This document shows positions 52,023 through 61,441 of a stretch of DNA of 64,000 bases, piece by piece. Position numbers and translations under genes: made by a program. The notes below the pieces were generated by a model, which ran no database searches, had not been told where the DNA came from, and saw nothing but the letters and a program-made list of their open reading frames with translations. Every line of letters begins with the position of its first letter. Positions within the stretch are counted from its first letter, which is position 1. Origin of the DNA: Pseudomonas sp. GD04019 (GTDB lineage Bacteria; Pseudomonadota; Gammaproteobacteria; Pseudomonadales; Pseudomonadaceae); NCBI RefSeq assembly GCF_029837695.1, contig NZ_JAOEEA010000006.1, positions 62,001 through 126,000 of the forward strand, in the 5' to 3' direction.

Positions 52023-55000
52023 TCAATCCTCCTCATCGGGAGCTGCCAGCGCCTTGAGCGCTGGGCCCAGCAGTTGTTCGGCCAGGGCCTCGAAGCGTGC
52101 GTCGAGCGGCTCGCGCTGGCGGAAGGCGAGGGCGTACCAAGGGTCGTTGATCTCGCCCGGGATAGGGCTGAACTCGGCGCCGAGCCAGGCGGCCGAGGCC
52201 TTGTCGCGGGCGGCGTCGATGGGCTCCTTGCGGCTCTTGGCGGCGGGCGTGACCAGCGCCTTGGCGAACTCGTAGCTACTGCGGGTGATGAAGGGCGACG
52301 GCTCGCACAGCGCCTCGCGGTAGGCGGCCAGCCAGGGCTCCAGCAGCGCGCGGGCATCGCCCAGCGGGCCGAGCTGCCAGTCGCCGGCAGGCGACACCAG
52401 CAGGCTCTCGCGGGCGATCTCGGGCGTGGCGGCCACATTCAACAGCAGGTGACGTAGCCAGAAACCGGGCAGGTCCCAGGCGCCCGGAGCGGCCAGGCGC
52501 CAGTCGAACAGGCCGCCGGAGGTGACGCCGTCGAGCCAGCCGTGCACACGCACGCCTGCCAGTTCGATATCCACCAGCAGCGGCTGGGGTGCATCCTCCG
52601 GGCGCGCCTCGAACAGGCGCGGGGCGAAGGCGCGCACCGGGCCGCGCTGCTTGCCCCACAGGGCGTGGCCCAGCTCGCCGGGCGGCAGCCAGCCGGCGGC
52701 CCGGGCGATACGCCGTTCCTGCTCCTCGGACCAGCCACGCTCCACCGCCTGCAGGGCCAGCTGACGCAAACCACGGCGCGCCGGGCCTTCGAGAGCGAAG
52801 GGTTCATCGGCGGCGATGGCCTCCTCGGCCTCGGCCAGGCGCAGGCCCAGGCGCTGCTCCAGCAGGAAGCGCGCCGGATGCTTGAAGCAGTAGAGCAACT
52901 GGCTCGGCTCGATGGTCAGCGGATCGCCGCCCGGCCCGTCCGCATTCGGCTCCGGCAGGCGCTGGATAAAGGCCGGCGCACTGGCCGCCGGTGCCTCGGC
53001 CAGGCGCTGGGCGGCGCGGAACCAGGCCGCGGCGAAGCCCCGCCGCGCGCCGATCTGCTCGAAGTTGCCGGGGGAGAAGGGCTGCAGCGGGTGCTCGATG
53101 GTGATGCGCGCGCTAGCCTTGTTCGCCCCCTGACTCGCGGTGAGATCCACGGCCTCCAGCAGCTCGCTGATCAGCACCGAAGGCGGCAGCTCGGCGTTGT
53201 CGCGCGGGTCGCGGCCGACATAGCTGAGGTACAGGCCATCGCGGGCGCTGAGCAGGGTCTCGAGGAACAGGTAGCGGTCGTCCAGGCGCCGCGCGCGGTC
53301 GCCGCGGCGCGGACGCTTGGCGATCAGGTCGAAGCCGGCGGCCGGCGTGCGCCGGGGCAGGGCGCCGTCGTCCAGGCCGAGCAGGCAGACCTGGCGGAAC
53401 GGCAGGCTGCGCATCGGCACCATGGTGCAGAAGGTCACTGCGCCGGTGAGGAAGCCCGAGGCGCCGCTGCCGCTCTCCAGCGCCGCGCCGAGCTGCTGGC
53501 GCACCAGCGCCAGCTCGACCGGGCGGGTGATGGCGGAGTCCTCGGCCTGGCGCGCCAGGGCCGCACAGGCCTGGCTGAGCAGGAGCAGGGTGTCGCCGGA
53601 CTCGCGCTCGTCGAACAGCACGTCGATCAGGCCCTGCAGGTCCAGCGCCCAGTCGCCCAGCGGGCGAGCCCGCTGCAGGCGTTCGGCGAGGCCGGCGAGC
53701 TGCTCGACGAAGGCGCACAGGCGGCCGAGCAGCTGGGCGCGGGCGCCTTCCAGGGCATCCAAGGGGAGGCTGTCGCCGAGCAGCGGTACGCCATCGCCGG
53801 CCAGTTGTGGCGGCGCGGTGAAGCCGAGCAGCAGGCGATCCAGGCCCTGGCGCCAGGTGAAGGCGTCGTCGGCCGGCAGGTCCAGCGCCTTCCGATGACC
53901 ACCGTCGCGGCCCCAACGCACGCCGGCCTGGCGCAGCCAGTCGCGCAGCAGCGGCAGGTCTTCGGGTTCGATACCGGCGCGACGGGCGATGGCCGGCTGC
54001 TCCAGCCAGGCGAGGATTTCCTCGGCGGCGAAGCGGCTCTCCGGCAGGCTGAGCAGGCCGAGGAAAGCCTCGATCAGCGGCGTCTCGGCGCGCAGGCTGC
54101 GGTCGGCCAGGCTGTAGGGCACATAGGGCGCACCTTCGCGACGGGCGAAGACGGCTTCGATATAGGGCGCGTAGCGCTCGATATCCGGGGTCAGCACCAC
54201 CACCTGGTCCGGGCTCAGGTGGGGGTCGACGGCGAAACGGGCGAGCAACTGGTCATGCAGGATCTCCACTTCGCGCAGCGGCGAGTGGGCGATATGCAGC
54301 TCCAGCGAGCGGTCGTCCTCGCGCAGCACCAGGCGCTCATCCGGAGTGCGGGTGCGCAGGCGCAGGATGTCCTGCTGCAGGGCGTGCAGCAGGCTGTCGT
54401 CGGCCAGCTCGTTGTCCTGCGGGTAGATGCCGTGTTCCTCGGCGATCTGCCCGAGCAGGCTGTCGAAGAAGTCGCGGCCCTGCTTGCCCAGGCTGGCCAG
54501 CAGCGGGTGGCCGACATCGAGGTACCAGTCATCCGGGCTGACCTCGGATTGCGCCAGCTCGCGCACGTCGCGAATCTCGCCCCAGGCCTCGCGGCAGGGG
54601 TTGAGAGCGAACACGATGATATCCGTATGCCGCGCCAGCCCCTCCAGCACGCGCAGGTGGTGCGGCGGCAGCGAGCTGATGCCGAACACCAGCAGGCGTT
54701 CGGGCATGCCCTTGATGGGGGTATCGGCGTGCAGGCGCGCCAGCAGTTCGCCGAGCAGGCGCGCACGGTGCGGGTGGCCATCGCGGGTCAGCTCCTGCCA
54801 CAGCAGCGCCTGCCACGCCTCGTCCGGCCCCAGGTCGCAGGTCTCGCCGCGCTCCCAGGCGGCCAGCCAGTCGTCGCGGTAGAGCAGGTACTGGTCGAAC
54901 ACGTCGGCGATCTTCGCCGCCAGGGCCAGGCGGCGGCGCTCATCGCCACCTTCCAGATAACGCTGCAGGCGCTCGGCGCGGGCCAAGTTGGCCGGCTCGC

Positions 55001-55295
55001 ACAGCCAGTCGTACAGGCGCCAGGTCATCGCCTGCGGGTTGAACGCCGACTGCTCGGGCAGGGCGCCGAGCACCTGGCGCGCCAGGGCCCAGACGAAGCT
55101 CGACGGCAGCTGCACCTCCAGGTGCATGGCGATGCCCTGTTCGCGCGCCAGCTGCAACGTCAGCCAGCGGCCGATGCCCTGGCTCGGCACCACCACCCGC
55201 GCCGGCGCCAGCACGTCCGCCTGCGGCTGGGCGAGCAGCTTGCAGGCCAGCAAGCCGAGGGTTTCAAGGTCGGGGGCGTGGTACAGGCTGAGCAT
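52023..55295 (-). CDS. recC: Exodeoxyribonuclease V subunit gamma (RecC)
   Basis: The Chi-recognition subunit of RecBCD, 1090 aa, slightly short of the usual 1100-1150. The start MLSLYHAPDLETLGLLACKL, then VVVPSQGIGRWLTLQLA and SFVWALARQVL, is the RecC N-terminal signature. Inactive helicase-like blocks such as QVCLLGLDDGALPRR and LFLETLLSARDGLYLSYVGRD follow, and the C-terminus has the inactive nuclease-like fold. It is the first gene of the leftward recC-MNT-HEPN-recB-recD series; the promoter should lie in 55296-55508, shared with the divergent transporter gene. Confidence 0.95.
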   Translation of the reverse strand: MLSLYHAPDLETLGLLACKLLAQPQADVLAPARVVVPSQGIGRWLTLQLAREQGIAMHLEVQLPSSFVWALARQVLGALPEQSAFNPQAMTWRLYDWLCEPANLARAERLQRYLEGGDERRRLALAAKIADVFDQYLLYRDDWLAAWERGETCDLGPDEAWQALLWQELTRDGHPHRARLLGELLARLHADTPIKGMPERLLVFGISSLPPHHLRVLEGLARHTDIIVFALNPCREAWGEIRDVRELAQSEVSPDDWYLDVGHPLLASLGKQGRDFFDSLLGQIAEEHGIYPQDNELADDSLLHALQQDILRLRTRTPDERLVLREDDRSLELHIAHSPLREVEILHDQLLARFAVDPHLSPDQVVVLTPDIERYAPYIEAVFARREGAPYVPYSLADRSLRAETPLIEAFLGLLSLPESRFAAEEILAWLEQPAIARRAGIEPEDLPLLRDWLRQAGVRWGRDGGHRKALDLPADDAFTWRQGLDRLLLGFTAPPQLAGDGVPLLGDSLPLDALEGARAQLLGRLCAFVEQLAGLAERLQRARPLGDWALDLQGLIDVLFDERESGDTLLLLSQACAALARQAEDSAITRPVELALVRQQLGAALESGSGASGFLTGAVTFCTMVPMRSLPFRQVCLLGLDDGALPRRTPAAGFDLIAKRPRRGDRARRLDDRYLFLETLLSARDGLYLSYVGRDPRDNAELPPSVLISELLEAVDLTASQGANKASARITIEHPLQPFSPGNFEQIGARRGFAAAWFRAAQRLAEAPAASAPAFIQRLPEPNADGPGGDPLTIEPSQLLYCFKHPARFLLEQRLGLRLAEAEEAIAADEPFALEGPARRGLRQLALQAVERGWSEEQERRIARAAGWLPPGELGHALWGKQRGPVRAFAPRLFEARPEDAPQPLLVDIELAGVRVHGWLDGVTSGGLFDWRLAAPGAWDLPGFWLRHLLLNVAATPEIARESLLVSPAGDWQLGPLGDARALLEPWLAAYREALCEPSPFITRSSYEFAKALVTPAAKSRKEPIDAARDKASAAWLGAEFSPIPGEINDPWYALAFRQREPLDARFEALAEQLLGPALKALAAPDEED

Positions 55296-55508
55296 GGGGT
55301 GGCGTCCGGTGGTAGGCCGCTAGGGTAGCAGTTCATGGCCGCGCAATGGCCGCTCCGGCAGCGCTCAGATCCGCGCATGAACCTGCCCAACGAGCAGCGG
55401 CAACGGAGGCTGAACGCCTGGCGCCTTCACCGATCTACAACTAAAGCTAAACAGGAGGGCGCCGGAAAATCGTGCCCGTCGAAGAAGAGCGAGCCCCGAG
55501 GCTGCGCC

Positions 55509-57182
55509 ATGCTGACCCTGCTCAATCTGCTATCCGCCATCGCCCTGCTGGTGTGGGGCACCCATATCGTGCGCACCGGCATCCTGCGGGTGTATGGCTC
55601 GCAGCTGCGGCGCATCCTCAGCCACAGCGTGGCGCGGCGGCCGCAGGCATTCGCCGCCGGCATCGGCGTCACCGCCCTGGTGCAGAGCAGCAACGCCACC
55701 GCCCTGCTAGTGACCTCCTTCGTCGCCCAGGACCTGATGGCGCTGGCCCCAGCCCTGGCGATCATGCTCGGTGCCGACGTCGGCACCGCGCTGATGGCGC
55801 GGGTGCTAACCCTCGACCTGTCCTGGCTGTCGCCGCTGCTGATCTTCGTCGGCGTGGTGCTGTTTCTCTCGCGCAAGCAGAGTCGCCTGGGTCAGATCGG
55901 CCGGGTGGCGATCGGCCTCGGCCTGCTGATCCTGGCGCTGCAACTGATCGTCCAGGCGGCCAAACCAATTGCCGAATCCCACAGCATCGAGGCGCTGTTC
56001 GCCTCGCTGACCGGCGACCTGCTGCTGGACGCCCTGGTTGGCGCGCTGTTCGCCCTGATCACCTACTCCAGCCTGGCCGCCGTGCTGCTCACCGCGACCC
56101 TGGCCGGCAGCGGCATGATCAGCCTGCCGGTGGCCATCGGCCTGGTTATCGGCGCCAACATCGGCAGCGGCGTGCTGGCGCTGATCAACAGCAGCATGCA
56201 GTCGGCGGCCGGGCGCCGGGTGGCCCTGGGCAGCCTGCTGTACAAGCTGCTCGGCCTGCTCCTGGTGTTGCCGCTGGTAGAACCGCTTGTGCAGTGGATG
56301 GAAAAGCTGGACTGGTCCGCCGCGACCCTGGTGATCAGCTTCCACCTGGCCTACAACAGCCTGCGCTGCCTGCTGATGCTGCCGACCGTGGGCTGGATGG
56401 CACGCCTGTGCAGCCTGCTGCTGCCGGAACGGGCGCGTGACGAAGGCGTGGCCCGGCCACGCCACCTCGACCGTACTGCACTGGAGACACCGAGCCTGGC
56501 CCTGGCCAACGCGGTGCGCGAGACCCTGCGCATCGGCGACCTGGTGGAGCAGATGCTGGTGCACCTGCGCGAGGTGCTGCGCGGCGGCTCCAGCGAGGCC
56601 AGCCAGCAGGTGCGCCGCCTGGACGATGACGTCGATGCGCTGTACGGCGCGGTCAAGCTGTATCTGGCGCAGATGCCGCGCGACGACCTGCCGGCCCACG
56701 ACAGTCGGCGCTGGGCGGAGATCATCGAGCTGGCGGTGAACCTGGAGCATGCCGGCGACCTGATCGAGCAGATGGTCGGCAAGCTCGACAACCACAAGCG
56801 CGCCCGCCACTACAGCTTCTCCGACAGCGGCCTGGAGGAGCTCAGCGGGCTGCACGAACTGCTGGCCAACAACCTGCGCCTGGGCCTCAACGTGTTCCTC
56901 AACGGCAACCGCGACAATGCCCAGCGCCTGCTGCAGGAGAAACGCCACTTCCGTCGCGAGGAGCGCAAGCTGGCCCACGCCCATGTCGGCCGCCTCAGCC
57001 GCCAGGTGGTGCAGAGCATCGAGACCAGCGCCCTGCACCTGGAACTGATCGCCGACATGAAGCGCCTCAATTCGCTGTTCTGCGGCAGTGCCTATGTGGT
57101 GCTGGAAGGGGACGACAGCCCCGCGCTGGAGGCCGAGGAAGCGCCGCTATCCTCGCCACCCGTGGCGCCACCGCTCCACTGA
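55509..57182 (+). CDS. Na/Pi cotransporter family protein with PhoU-like domain
   Basis: A 557-aa protein. The N-terminal membrane part (about 1-310) has the duplicated Na_Pi_cotrans repeat: GVTALVQSSNATALLVTSFV (about 55-74) and ITYSSLAAVLLTATLAGSG (about 180-198). The C-terminal cytosolic part (about 345-530) is a PhoU-like helical domain (NAVRETLRIGDLVEQMLVHL, then EIIELAVNLEHAGDLIEQMV). Such proteins may move phosphate with sodium, but transport is proven for few bacterial members. The ATG at 55509 is preceded by GAGGCTGCG; longer frames upstream lack membrane features. It is divergent from recC. Confidence 0.9.
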   Translation: MLTLLNLLSAIALLVWGTHIVRTGILRVYGSQLRRILSHSVARRPQAFAAGIGVTALVQSSNATALLVTSFVAQDLMALAPALAIMLGADVGTALMARVLTLDLSWLSPLLIFVGVVLFLSRKQSRLGQIGRVAIGLGLLILALQLIVQAAKPIAESHSIEALFASLTGDLLLDALVGALFALITYSSLAAVLLTATLAGSGMISLPVAIGLVIGANIGSGVLALINSSMQSAAGRRVALGSLLYKLLGLLLVLPLVEPLVQWMEKLDWSAATLVISFHLAYNSLRCLLMLPTVGWMARLCSLLLPERARDEGVARPRHLDRTALETPSLALANAVRETLRIGDLVEQMLVHLREVLRGGSSEASQQVRRLDDDVDALYGAVKLYLAQMPRDDLPAHDSRRWAEIIELAVNLEHAGDLIEQMVGKLDNHKRARHYSFSDSGLEELSGLHELLANNLRLGLNVFLNGNRDNAQRLLQEKRHFRREERKLAHAHVGRLSRQVVQSIETSALHLELIADMKRLNSLFCGSAYVVLEGDDSPALEAEEAPLSSPPVAPPLH

Positions 57183-57185
57183 GGC

Positions 57186-57926
57186 TCAGTGCCTCGGGTA
57201 GCCGGCCTCGATACGCTCCAGGCTGCCATCCTCGCGCATGCTCTGTACGGCTGCCGCCAGGCGCTCCACCAGGCGTCGGTCGCAGCGCCGCGAGCAGGCC
57301 AGATACTGCGCCGTGGAGCCGAGCAACTCACTCTGCACCAGGTGCAGGCCACCTTCCTGGCGCTGCAGCAGCTCGGCCTCCAGCACCGGGTTGTACCAGG
57401 CATCGACCCGCCCGGCGCGCACCATGTGCAGCGCCGAGGGGCCCTGGTTGACCTCGACTATCTGCGCTGGCGCGAAGCCGCGGGCGAGCAGGATGCTGTG
57501 CCCGGCGGAGCCACGCGATACGGCGATGCTGCGCAGTCCGCTGGCTTCGGCGAAGGAGCCGAGCCTGCGCGCACGGGTGTAGAAGGCCCGCTCCACACGC
57601 ACGATCTCGGCGATCCAGGTGAAATTGGCCTCGCGCTCGGGCAATCGCGCCAGGGGGATGATCAGGGTGTCCCGCAGTTCCGGCACCACGGCAAGCGCCC
57701 GCGGACTGGGCACCACGACGAGCTGGTAGGCAAAGCCGGCGCGCCGCAGAGCCTCGAGGGTGACGTCGCCGACTATGCCCTTGCGCTCGGGTTGGTTGAT
57801 GGTGATCGGCGGCACCTCCATCAGATACAGCGGCAGCTGTTCGGCCGCCTGACCCGTCATTGCCAGCGCCGCTGCCAGAACGCCCCAGGCCGATCGCCAG
57901 GCCGATATTCGTCGCCGACACGCCAT
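57186..57926 (-). CDS. Periplasmic solute-binding protein (SBP family 3-like)
   Basis: A 246-aa protein with a signal peptide (MACRRRISAWRSAWGVLAAALAMTGQAA, split here by its charged and hydrophobic parts, residues 1-28). Its domain is of the polar amino acid-binding PBP2 type: PPITINQPERKGIVGDVTLEALRRAG near 40-65, and later SRGSAGHSILLARG, VDAWYNPVLEAELL and SLERIEAGY at the C-terminus. I preferred the ATG at 57926 because GGAGG lies upstream. No permease or ATPase genes are near, so it may act as an orphan sensor-like binding protein. It is convergent with the Na/Pi gene, four bases apart. Confidence 0.85.
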   Translation of the reverse strand: MACRRRISAWRSAWGVLAAALAMTGQAAEQLPLYLMEVPPITINQPERKGIVGDVTLEALRRAGFAYQLVVVPSPRALAVVPELRDTLIIPLARLPEREANFTWIAEIVRVERAFYTRARRLGSFAEASGLRSIAVSRGSAGHSILLARGFAPAQIVEVNQGPSALHMVRAGRVDAWYNPVLEAELLQRQEGGLHLVQSELLGSTAQYLACSRRCDRRLVERLAAAVQSMREDGSLERIEAGYPRH

Positions 57927-58040
57927 CCACAGCCCTCCGTCCAAGCCCTCAGTGTTGACCCGGCCATCGCGTCGCGCCAGCGCGGCGGCAGTCCTGCTGG
58001 TATCCTGCCGACCCCTCCCTCATCCCTCGTCCCGCCGCCG

Positions 58041-59045
58041 ATGCCGCACTGGAAACCCCACCTGCTTCGCCTGCTCGCCCTGCTGCAACGCTACCCCGGC
58101 CTGATCGCCGCGTTCGGCTTCTGCTCGGGCGTGGCCAGCTTCATCCTGGTCGACCGCCAGGCGGGCGTGGGCAAGGTGATTGCCGTGCTGATGCTGCTGA
58201 GCTGGGTCTGGCTGTTGCTGGAGAGCCTGCTGACTCGCAGCGCGGCGCGCTGGCTGGGGATCGAGGTGCCGCCGCTGCTGCTGCGCTACCTGACCCAGCT
58301 GATCCACCAGGAAAGCCTGTTCTTCGCCCTGCCGTTCTTCTTCGTCACCACCGCCTGGAACAGCGGCCAGGCGCTGTTCACCGGCCTGCTCGGCGCGGCG
58401 GCGCTGCTGGCGATCATCGACCCGCTCTACTACAAGTGGCTGGCCGCGCGGCGCTGGCTGTACCTGAGCTTCCACAGCCTGGCGCTGTTCGCCGTGCTGC
58501 TGGTGGCGCTGCCGCTGATCGTCCACCTGACCACCGCCGAGAGCTATCGCCTGGCCCTGGGCATCGCCCTGATAGTGACCCTGCCGAGTCTCGGCAGCAG
58601 CCTGCGCATCCAGCGCGGCTGGCGCTGGGCGACCCTGGCCGGGCTGGTCGCCGCCCTCGGTGTCGGCGCCTGGCTGGCGCGCCCCTGGGTGCCGCCGGCG
58701 ACCCTGTGGCTGACCCAGGTGGCGGTCACCGAACAGCTGCAGGAGCGCAAGCCCGGGCGCAGTCTCGAGCAGGTTTCCGCCGCCCAGCTGCAACAGGCCG
58801 GGCTCTACGCCTACACCGCGATCAGCGCGCCGCGCGGACTGAACGAACGCATCTACCACGTGTGGAAGCGCGACGGCGTGGAGATGGACCGCATCGCCCT
58901 GGATATCCACGGCGGACGCAAGGCCGGCTACCGGGCCTGGACCCACAAGCGCAACTTCCCGAGTGAGCCCGCCGGCGACTGGCAGGTGCAGGTGGTGACC
59001 GAGGCCGGCCAGCAGATCGGCGTGCTGCGCTTCCGCGTCGACTAG
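58041..59045 (+). CDS. DUF5924/DUF2914 membrane protein
   Basis: A 334-aa protein with an N-terminal membrane domain of about seven hydrophobic helices (15-225; DUF5924-like) and a C-terminal soluble domain of about 100 residues. The latter matches DUF2914: AISAPRGLNERIYHVWKRDG near 259-278, IALDIHGGRKAGYRAWTHK, then GDWQVQVVTEAGQQIGVLRF at the end. DUF2914 domains occur in envelope proteins of unknown function and often follow transmembrane regions. It is followed after 62 bases by a lipoprotein gene on the same strand. Confidence 0.82.
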   Translation: MPHWKPHLLRLLALLQRYPGLIAAFGFCSGVASFILVDRQAGVGKVIAVLMLLSWVWLLLESLLTRSAARWLGIEVPPLLLRYLTQLIHQESLFFALPFFFVTTAWNSGQALFTGLLGAAALLAIIDPLYYKWLAARRWLYLSFHSLALFAVLLVALPLIVHLTTAESYRLALGIALIVTLPSLGSSLRIQRGWRWATLAGLVAALGVGAWLARPWVPPATLWLTQVAVTEQLQERKPGRSLEQVSAAQLQQAGLYAYTAISAPRGLNERIYHVWKRDGVEMDRIALDIHGGRKAGYRAWTHKRNFPSEPAGDWQVQVVTEAGQQIGVLRFRVD

Positions 59046-59107
59046 TCGCTAGCCAGGACAGGAGCGCTGGGGCAAGCTGCGGCCAGGCACATCGCAAGGA
59101 TCGCACC

Positions 59108-59713
59108 ATGCTCAGAACCATCACCTGTCTGCTGCTCGCCCTGCTGCTGGGCGGCTGCAGCGACGACTCGCAACCCAGCGCGGCGGAGCGCCAGTTGCTG
59201 CTCACCGGCGCCGACTTCGGCTATGGCGAGGATGCCGGCTACTTCGGCAAGACCACCACCTACTGGACCCGCACCACGGACCTGAGCTACGACTCCGAGC
59301 CGCTCAGCGGCCTCTACCTGCACAGCACCGTGTCGCTCACCTCCAGCGCCGGCGAGGCGCTGATGTCCAGCTACAGCTCGCTGCAGGGCGCCGGCATCGC
59401 CCTGGGCCTGCTGGGTGAAGGGGTGACCGAGGAAGAGATCGAGCTGACCCGCAAGCTGGGCAGCCACGCCAAGCTGATCCTGCTGCGCAAGGACGGCGAG
59501 CCGATCGGCAACATGTTCTCCGTCAGCACCGGCAAGAAGCTGCAGTTCACCGTATTCACCGGCCAGCACTATTTCGACTCAGGCGCCGAGTTCGAGGCCT
59601 TTATCGAGCCCAAGCTGGCCGCCCTCGAAGCGCACCAGTACGACGACCCCATCGTGGGCTGGGGCAAGGGCCTGTTCGCCGACGAGGACGACGGCGAACA
59701 GGAAGCGCGCTGA
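59108..59713 (+). CDS. Putative lipoprotein (201 aa)
   Basis: A signal peptide with a clear lipobox (LLALLLGGCSDDS; the cysteine at about residue 17 would carry the lipid). The acidic DD after the cysteine would, by the Lol rule, favour inner-membrane retention in E. coli, though the Pseudomonas rule differs. The rest is a soluble domain of unknown family with a YWTRTTDLSYDSEPLSG stretch and an acidic end (FADEDDGEQEAR). It lies just downstream of the DUF5924/DUF2914 gene and is convergent with the chemoreceptor. Function unknown. Confidence 0.8.
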   Translation: MLRTITCLLLALLLGGCSDDSQPSAAERQLLLTGADFGYGEDAGYFGKTTTYWTRTTDLSYDSEPLSGLYLHSTVSLTSSAGEALMSSYSSLQGAGIALGLLGEGVTEEEIELTRKLGSHAKLILLRKDGEPIGNMFSVSTGKKLQFTVFTGQHYFDSGAEFEAFIEPKLAALEAHQYDDPIVGWGKGLFADEDDGEQEAR

Positions 59714-59717
59714 GCCG

Positions 59718-61334
59718 CTACAGGCGGAAGCGCTGCACCATGCCGTTCAGCTCGCTGGCCAGGCGCGCCAGCTGGTCGCTGGCCACGGAGGTTTCCTGGG
59801 CTCCGGTGGAGTTCTGCTCGGCGATATGGCGGATCGCCACCAGGTTGCGGTCCACCTCGCGCGCCACCTGGGCCTGTTCCTCGGCGGCGCTGGCGATCAC
59901 CAGGTTCATCTCGTTGATCTGCCCGACCCGCTCGGCGATCAGCGCCAGCGCGCCGTCCGCCTGGCTGGCCATCTCACTGCTGCGGCTGGCGTACTCGCTG
60001 CTGGCGCCCATGGCGTCCACCGACTCCTGACTGGCGCTCTGGATCGCGCTGATCATCCGCTCGATCTCCTGGGTCGAACTCTGCGTGCGCTGGGCCAGCG
60101 CGCGTACCTCGTCGGCCACCACGGCGAAGCCACGGCCCTGATCGCCGGCCCGCGCCGCCTCGATGGCGGCGTTGAGCGCCAGCAGGTTGGTCTGCTCGGC
60201 AATGGTACGGATCACCTCCAGCACCCGGCCGATGGCGATGGCCTCGTCGGCCAGGCGAGCAATGGTGCCCGAGGTGATCTGCAGGCGTTCGCTGAGCTGC
60301 TCGATGGTGCTGCGCGTGGTGCTCACCTGCTGGCGCCCGGCCTCGGCGGTCTGCTCCGCCTCGCGGGAAGAGTCCGAGGTGTGGTTGGCGTTGCGCGCCA
60401 CCTCGTCCACCGCCGCCGACATCTCGGTAACCGCGGTGGCGGCCATCTGGATCTCGTCGTTCTGCCGGTTGATGCCCTGGGCCGATTGCTCGGTAACCGC
60501 GTGCAACTCCTCGGCCGCCGAGGCCAGCTGGGTGGCGGCGCCCTGGATGCCCTGCAGGGTGTCGCGCAGGTTCTCCTGCATCAGCTTGAACGAGGCCTGC
60601 ACCTCGGTGATCTCGTCGCCGCCACTGCATTGCACCGGCTGGCTGAGATCGCCGGCGGCGTTGCGTGCCACCACCTCGCGCAGCTCGGTGAGACGCAGGT
60701 TGATGCCGCGACTCATCGTCCAGGCCTGCACCCCGCCGCCGATCAGCAGCAGTGCCAGCAGCCCGGCGACCAGGTTGAAGTTGCGCTGGTACAGCGCCAG
60801 GCCCTGTTCGTACTGACGCTCCGACTCCTGCAGCTGCACCTCGATCAGCTTGCCGAACTGCTCCGACAGCGGGTCGATGTGCGGATACAGCTCCTTGGCG
60901 GTGAAGGCTGCCAGGGCCTCGCCGTCGTCGGCACGCAGGATCGCCTTGAGTCGTTGGATCGGCTCATGGGCCTGCTGCATCAGGGGTTGGATCTGGTCGA
61001 TCAGACGCTTCTCGTCGTCGATCAGGTGGGTGGCCAGGTAGGCCTGCCAGAGCTGCTGAATCTTGCCTTCCGCCTGCTCCACCTGGCTGGCCGCCTCGCT
61101 GGCAGGGAGGCCGCCGTTGCGCGCCTTGTGGCTGGCGTCGACTATGTTCACCGCGTAGAGATCGGCGATCACCTTGAGGTCGCGCAACGGCACCACACGA
61201 TCCAGGTAAACGCTGTTGAGGCCGTCGAGTACACCGCGCAGGCCGGTGAGGCCGGAGATGCCGATAGCCAAGCTGCCCGCCATCATCAGGACGATGAGGA
61301 CGAACAACCTTGTCCGAATAGTCCAGTTTTTCAT
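59718..61334 (-). CDS. Methyl-accepting chemotaxis protein
   Basis: A 538-aa inner-membrane chemoreceptor. First membrane helix about 9-30, a periplasmic four-helix-bundle (4HB_MCP-type) ligand domain about 35-185, second membrane helix about 187-207, HAMP about 208-262, and a cytoplasmic signalling domain with the conserved hairpin tip [22 protein letters not shown] (about 393-414). It detects a ligand and controls CheA. Ligand not predictable. It lies between the lipoprotein gene and hmp; it starts 107 bases after the hmp stop, so co-transcription with NO detoxification is possible. Confidence 0.93.
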   Translation of the reverse strand: MKNWTIRTRLFVLIVLMMAGSLAIGISGLTGLRGVLDGLNSVYLDRVVPLRDLKVIADLYAVNIVDASHKARNGGLPASEAASQVEQAEGKIQQLWQAYLATHLIDDEKRLIDQIQPLMQQAHEPIQRLKAILRADDGEALAAFTAKELYPHIDPLSEQFGKLIEVQLQESERQYEQGLALYQRNFNLVAGLLALLLIGGGVQAWTMSRGINLRLTELREVVARNAAGDLSQPVQCSGGDEITEVQASFKLMQENLRDTLQGIQGAATQLASAAEELHAVTEQSAQGINRQNDEIQMAATAVTEMSAAVDEVARNANHTSDSSREAEQTAEAGRQQVSTTRSTIEQLSERLQITSGTIARLADEAIAIGRVLEVIRTIAEQTNLLALNAAIEAARAGDQGRGFAVVADEVRALAQRTQSSTQEIERMISAIQSASQESVDAMGASSEYASRSSEMASQADGALALIAERVGQINEMNLVIASAAEEQAQVAREVDRNLVAIRHIAEQNSTGAQETSVASDQLARLASELNGMVQRFRL

Positions 61335-61441
61335 GGTAGGTCACCTACTACAGGCGCAATGCCTACCAGAACCATAGCTGCGTTTTGCCAGCAGTGCCGG
61401 CCGGTGCCATGCCGCAGCGGGCATGACGCCGACCGCTGGTC

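Noticed and set aside
52542..55328. A 928-codon plus-strand open frame
   Set aside because: It mirrors recC on the opposite strand and has no family features; RecC is unmistakable.
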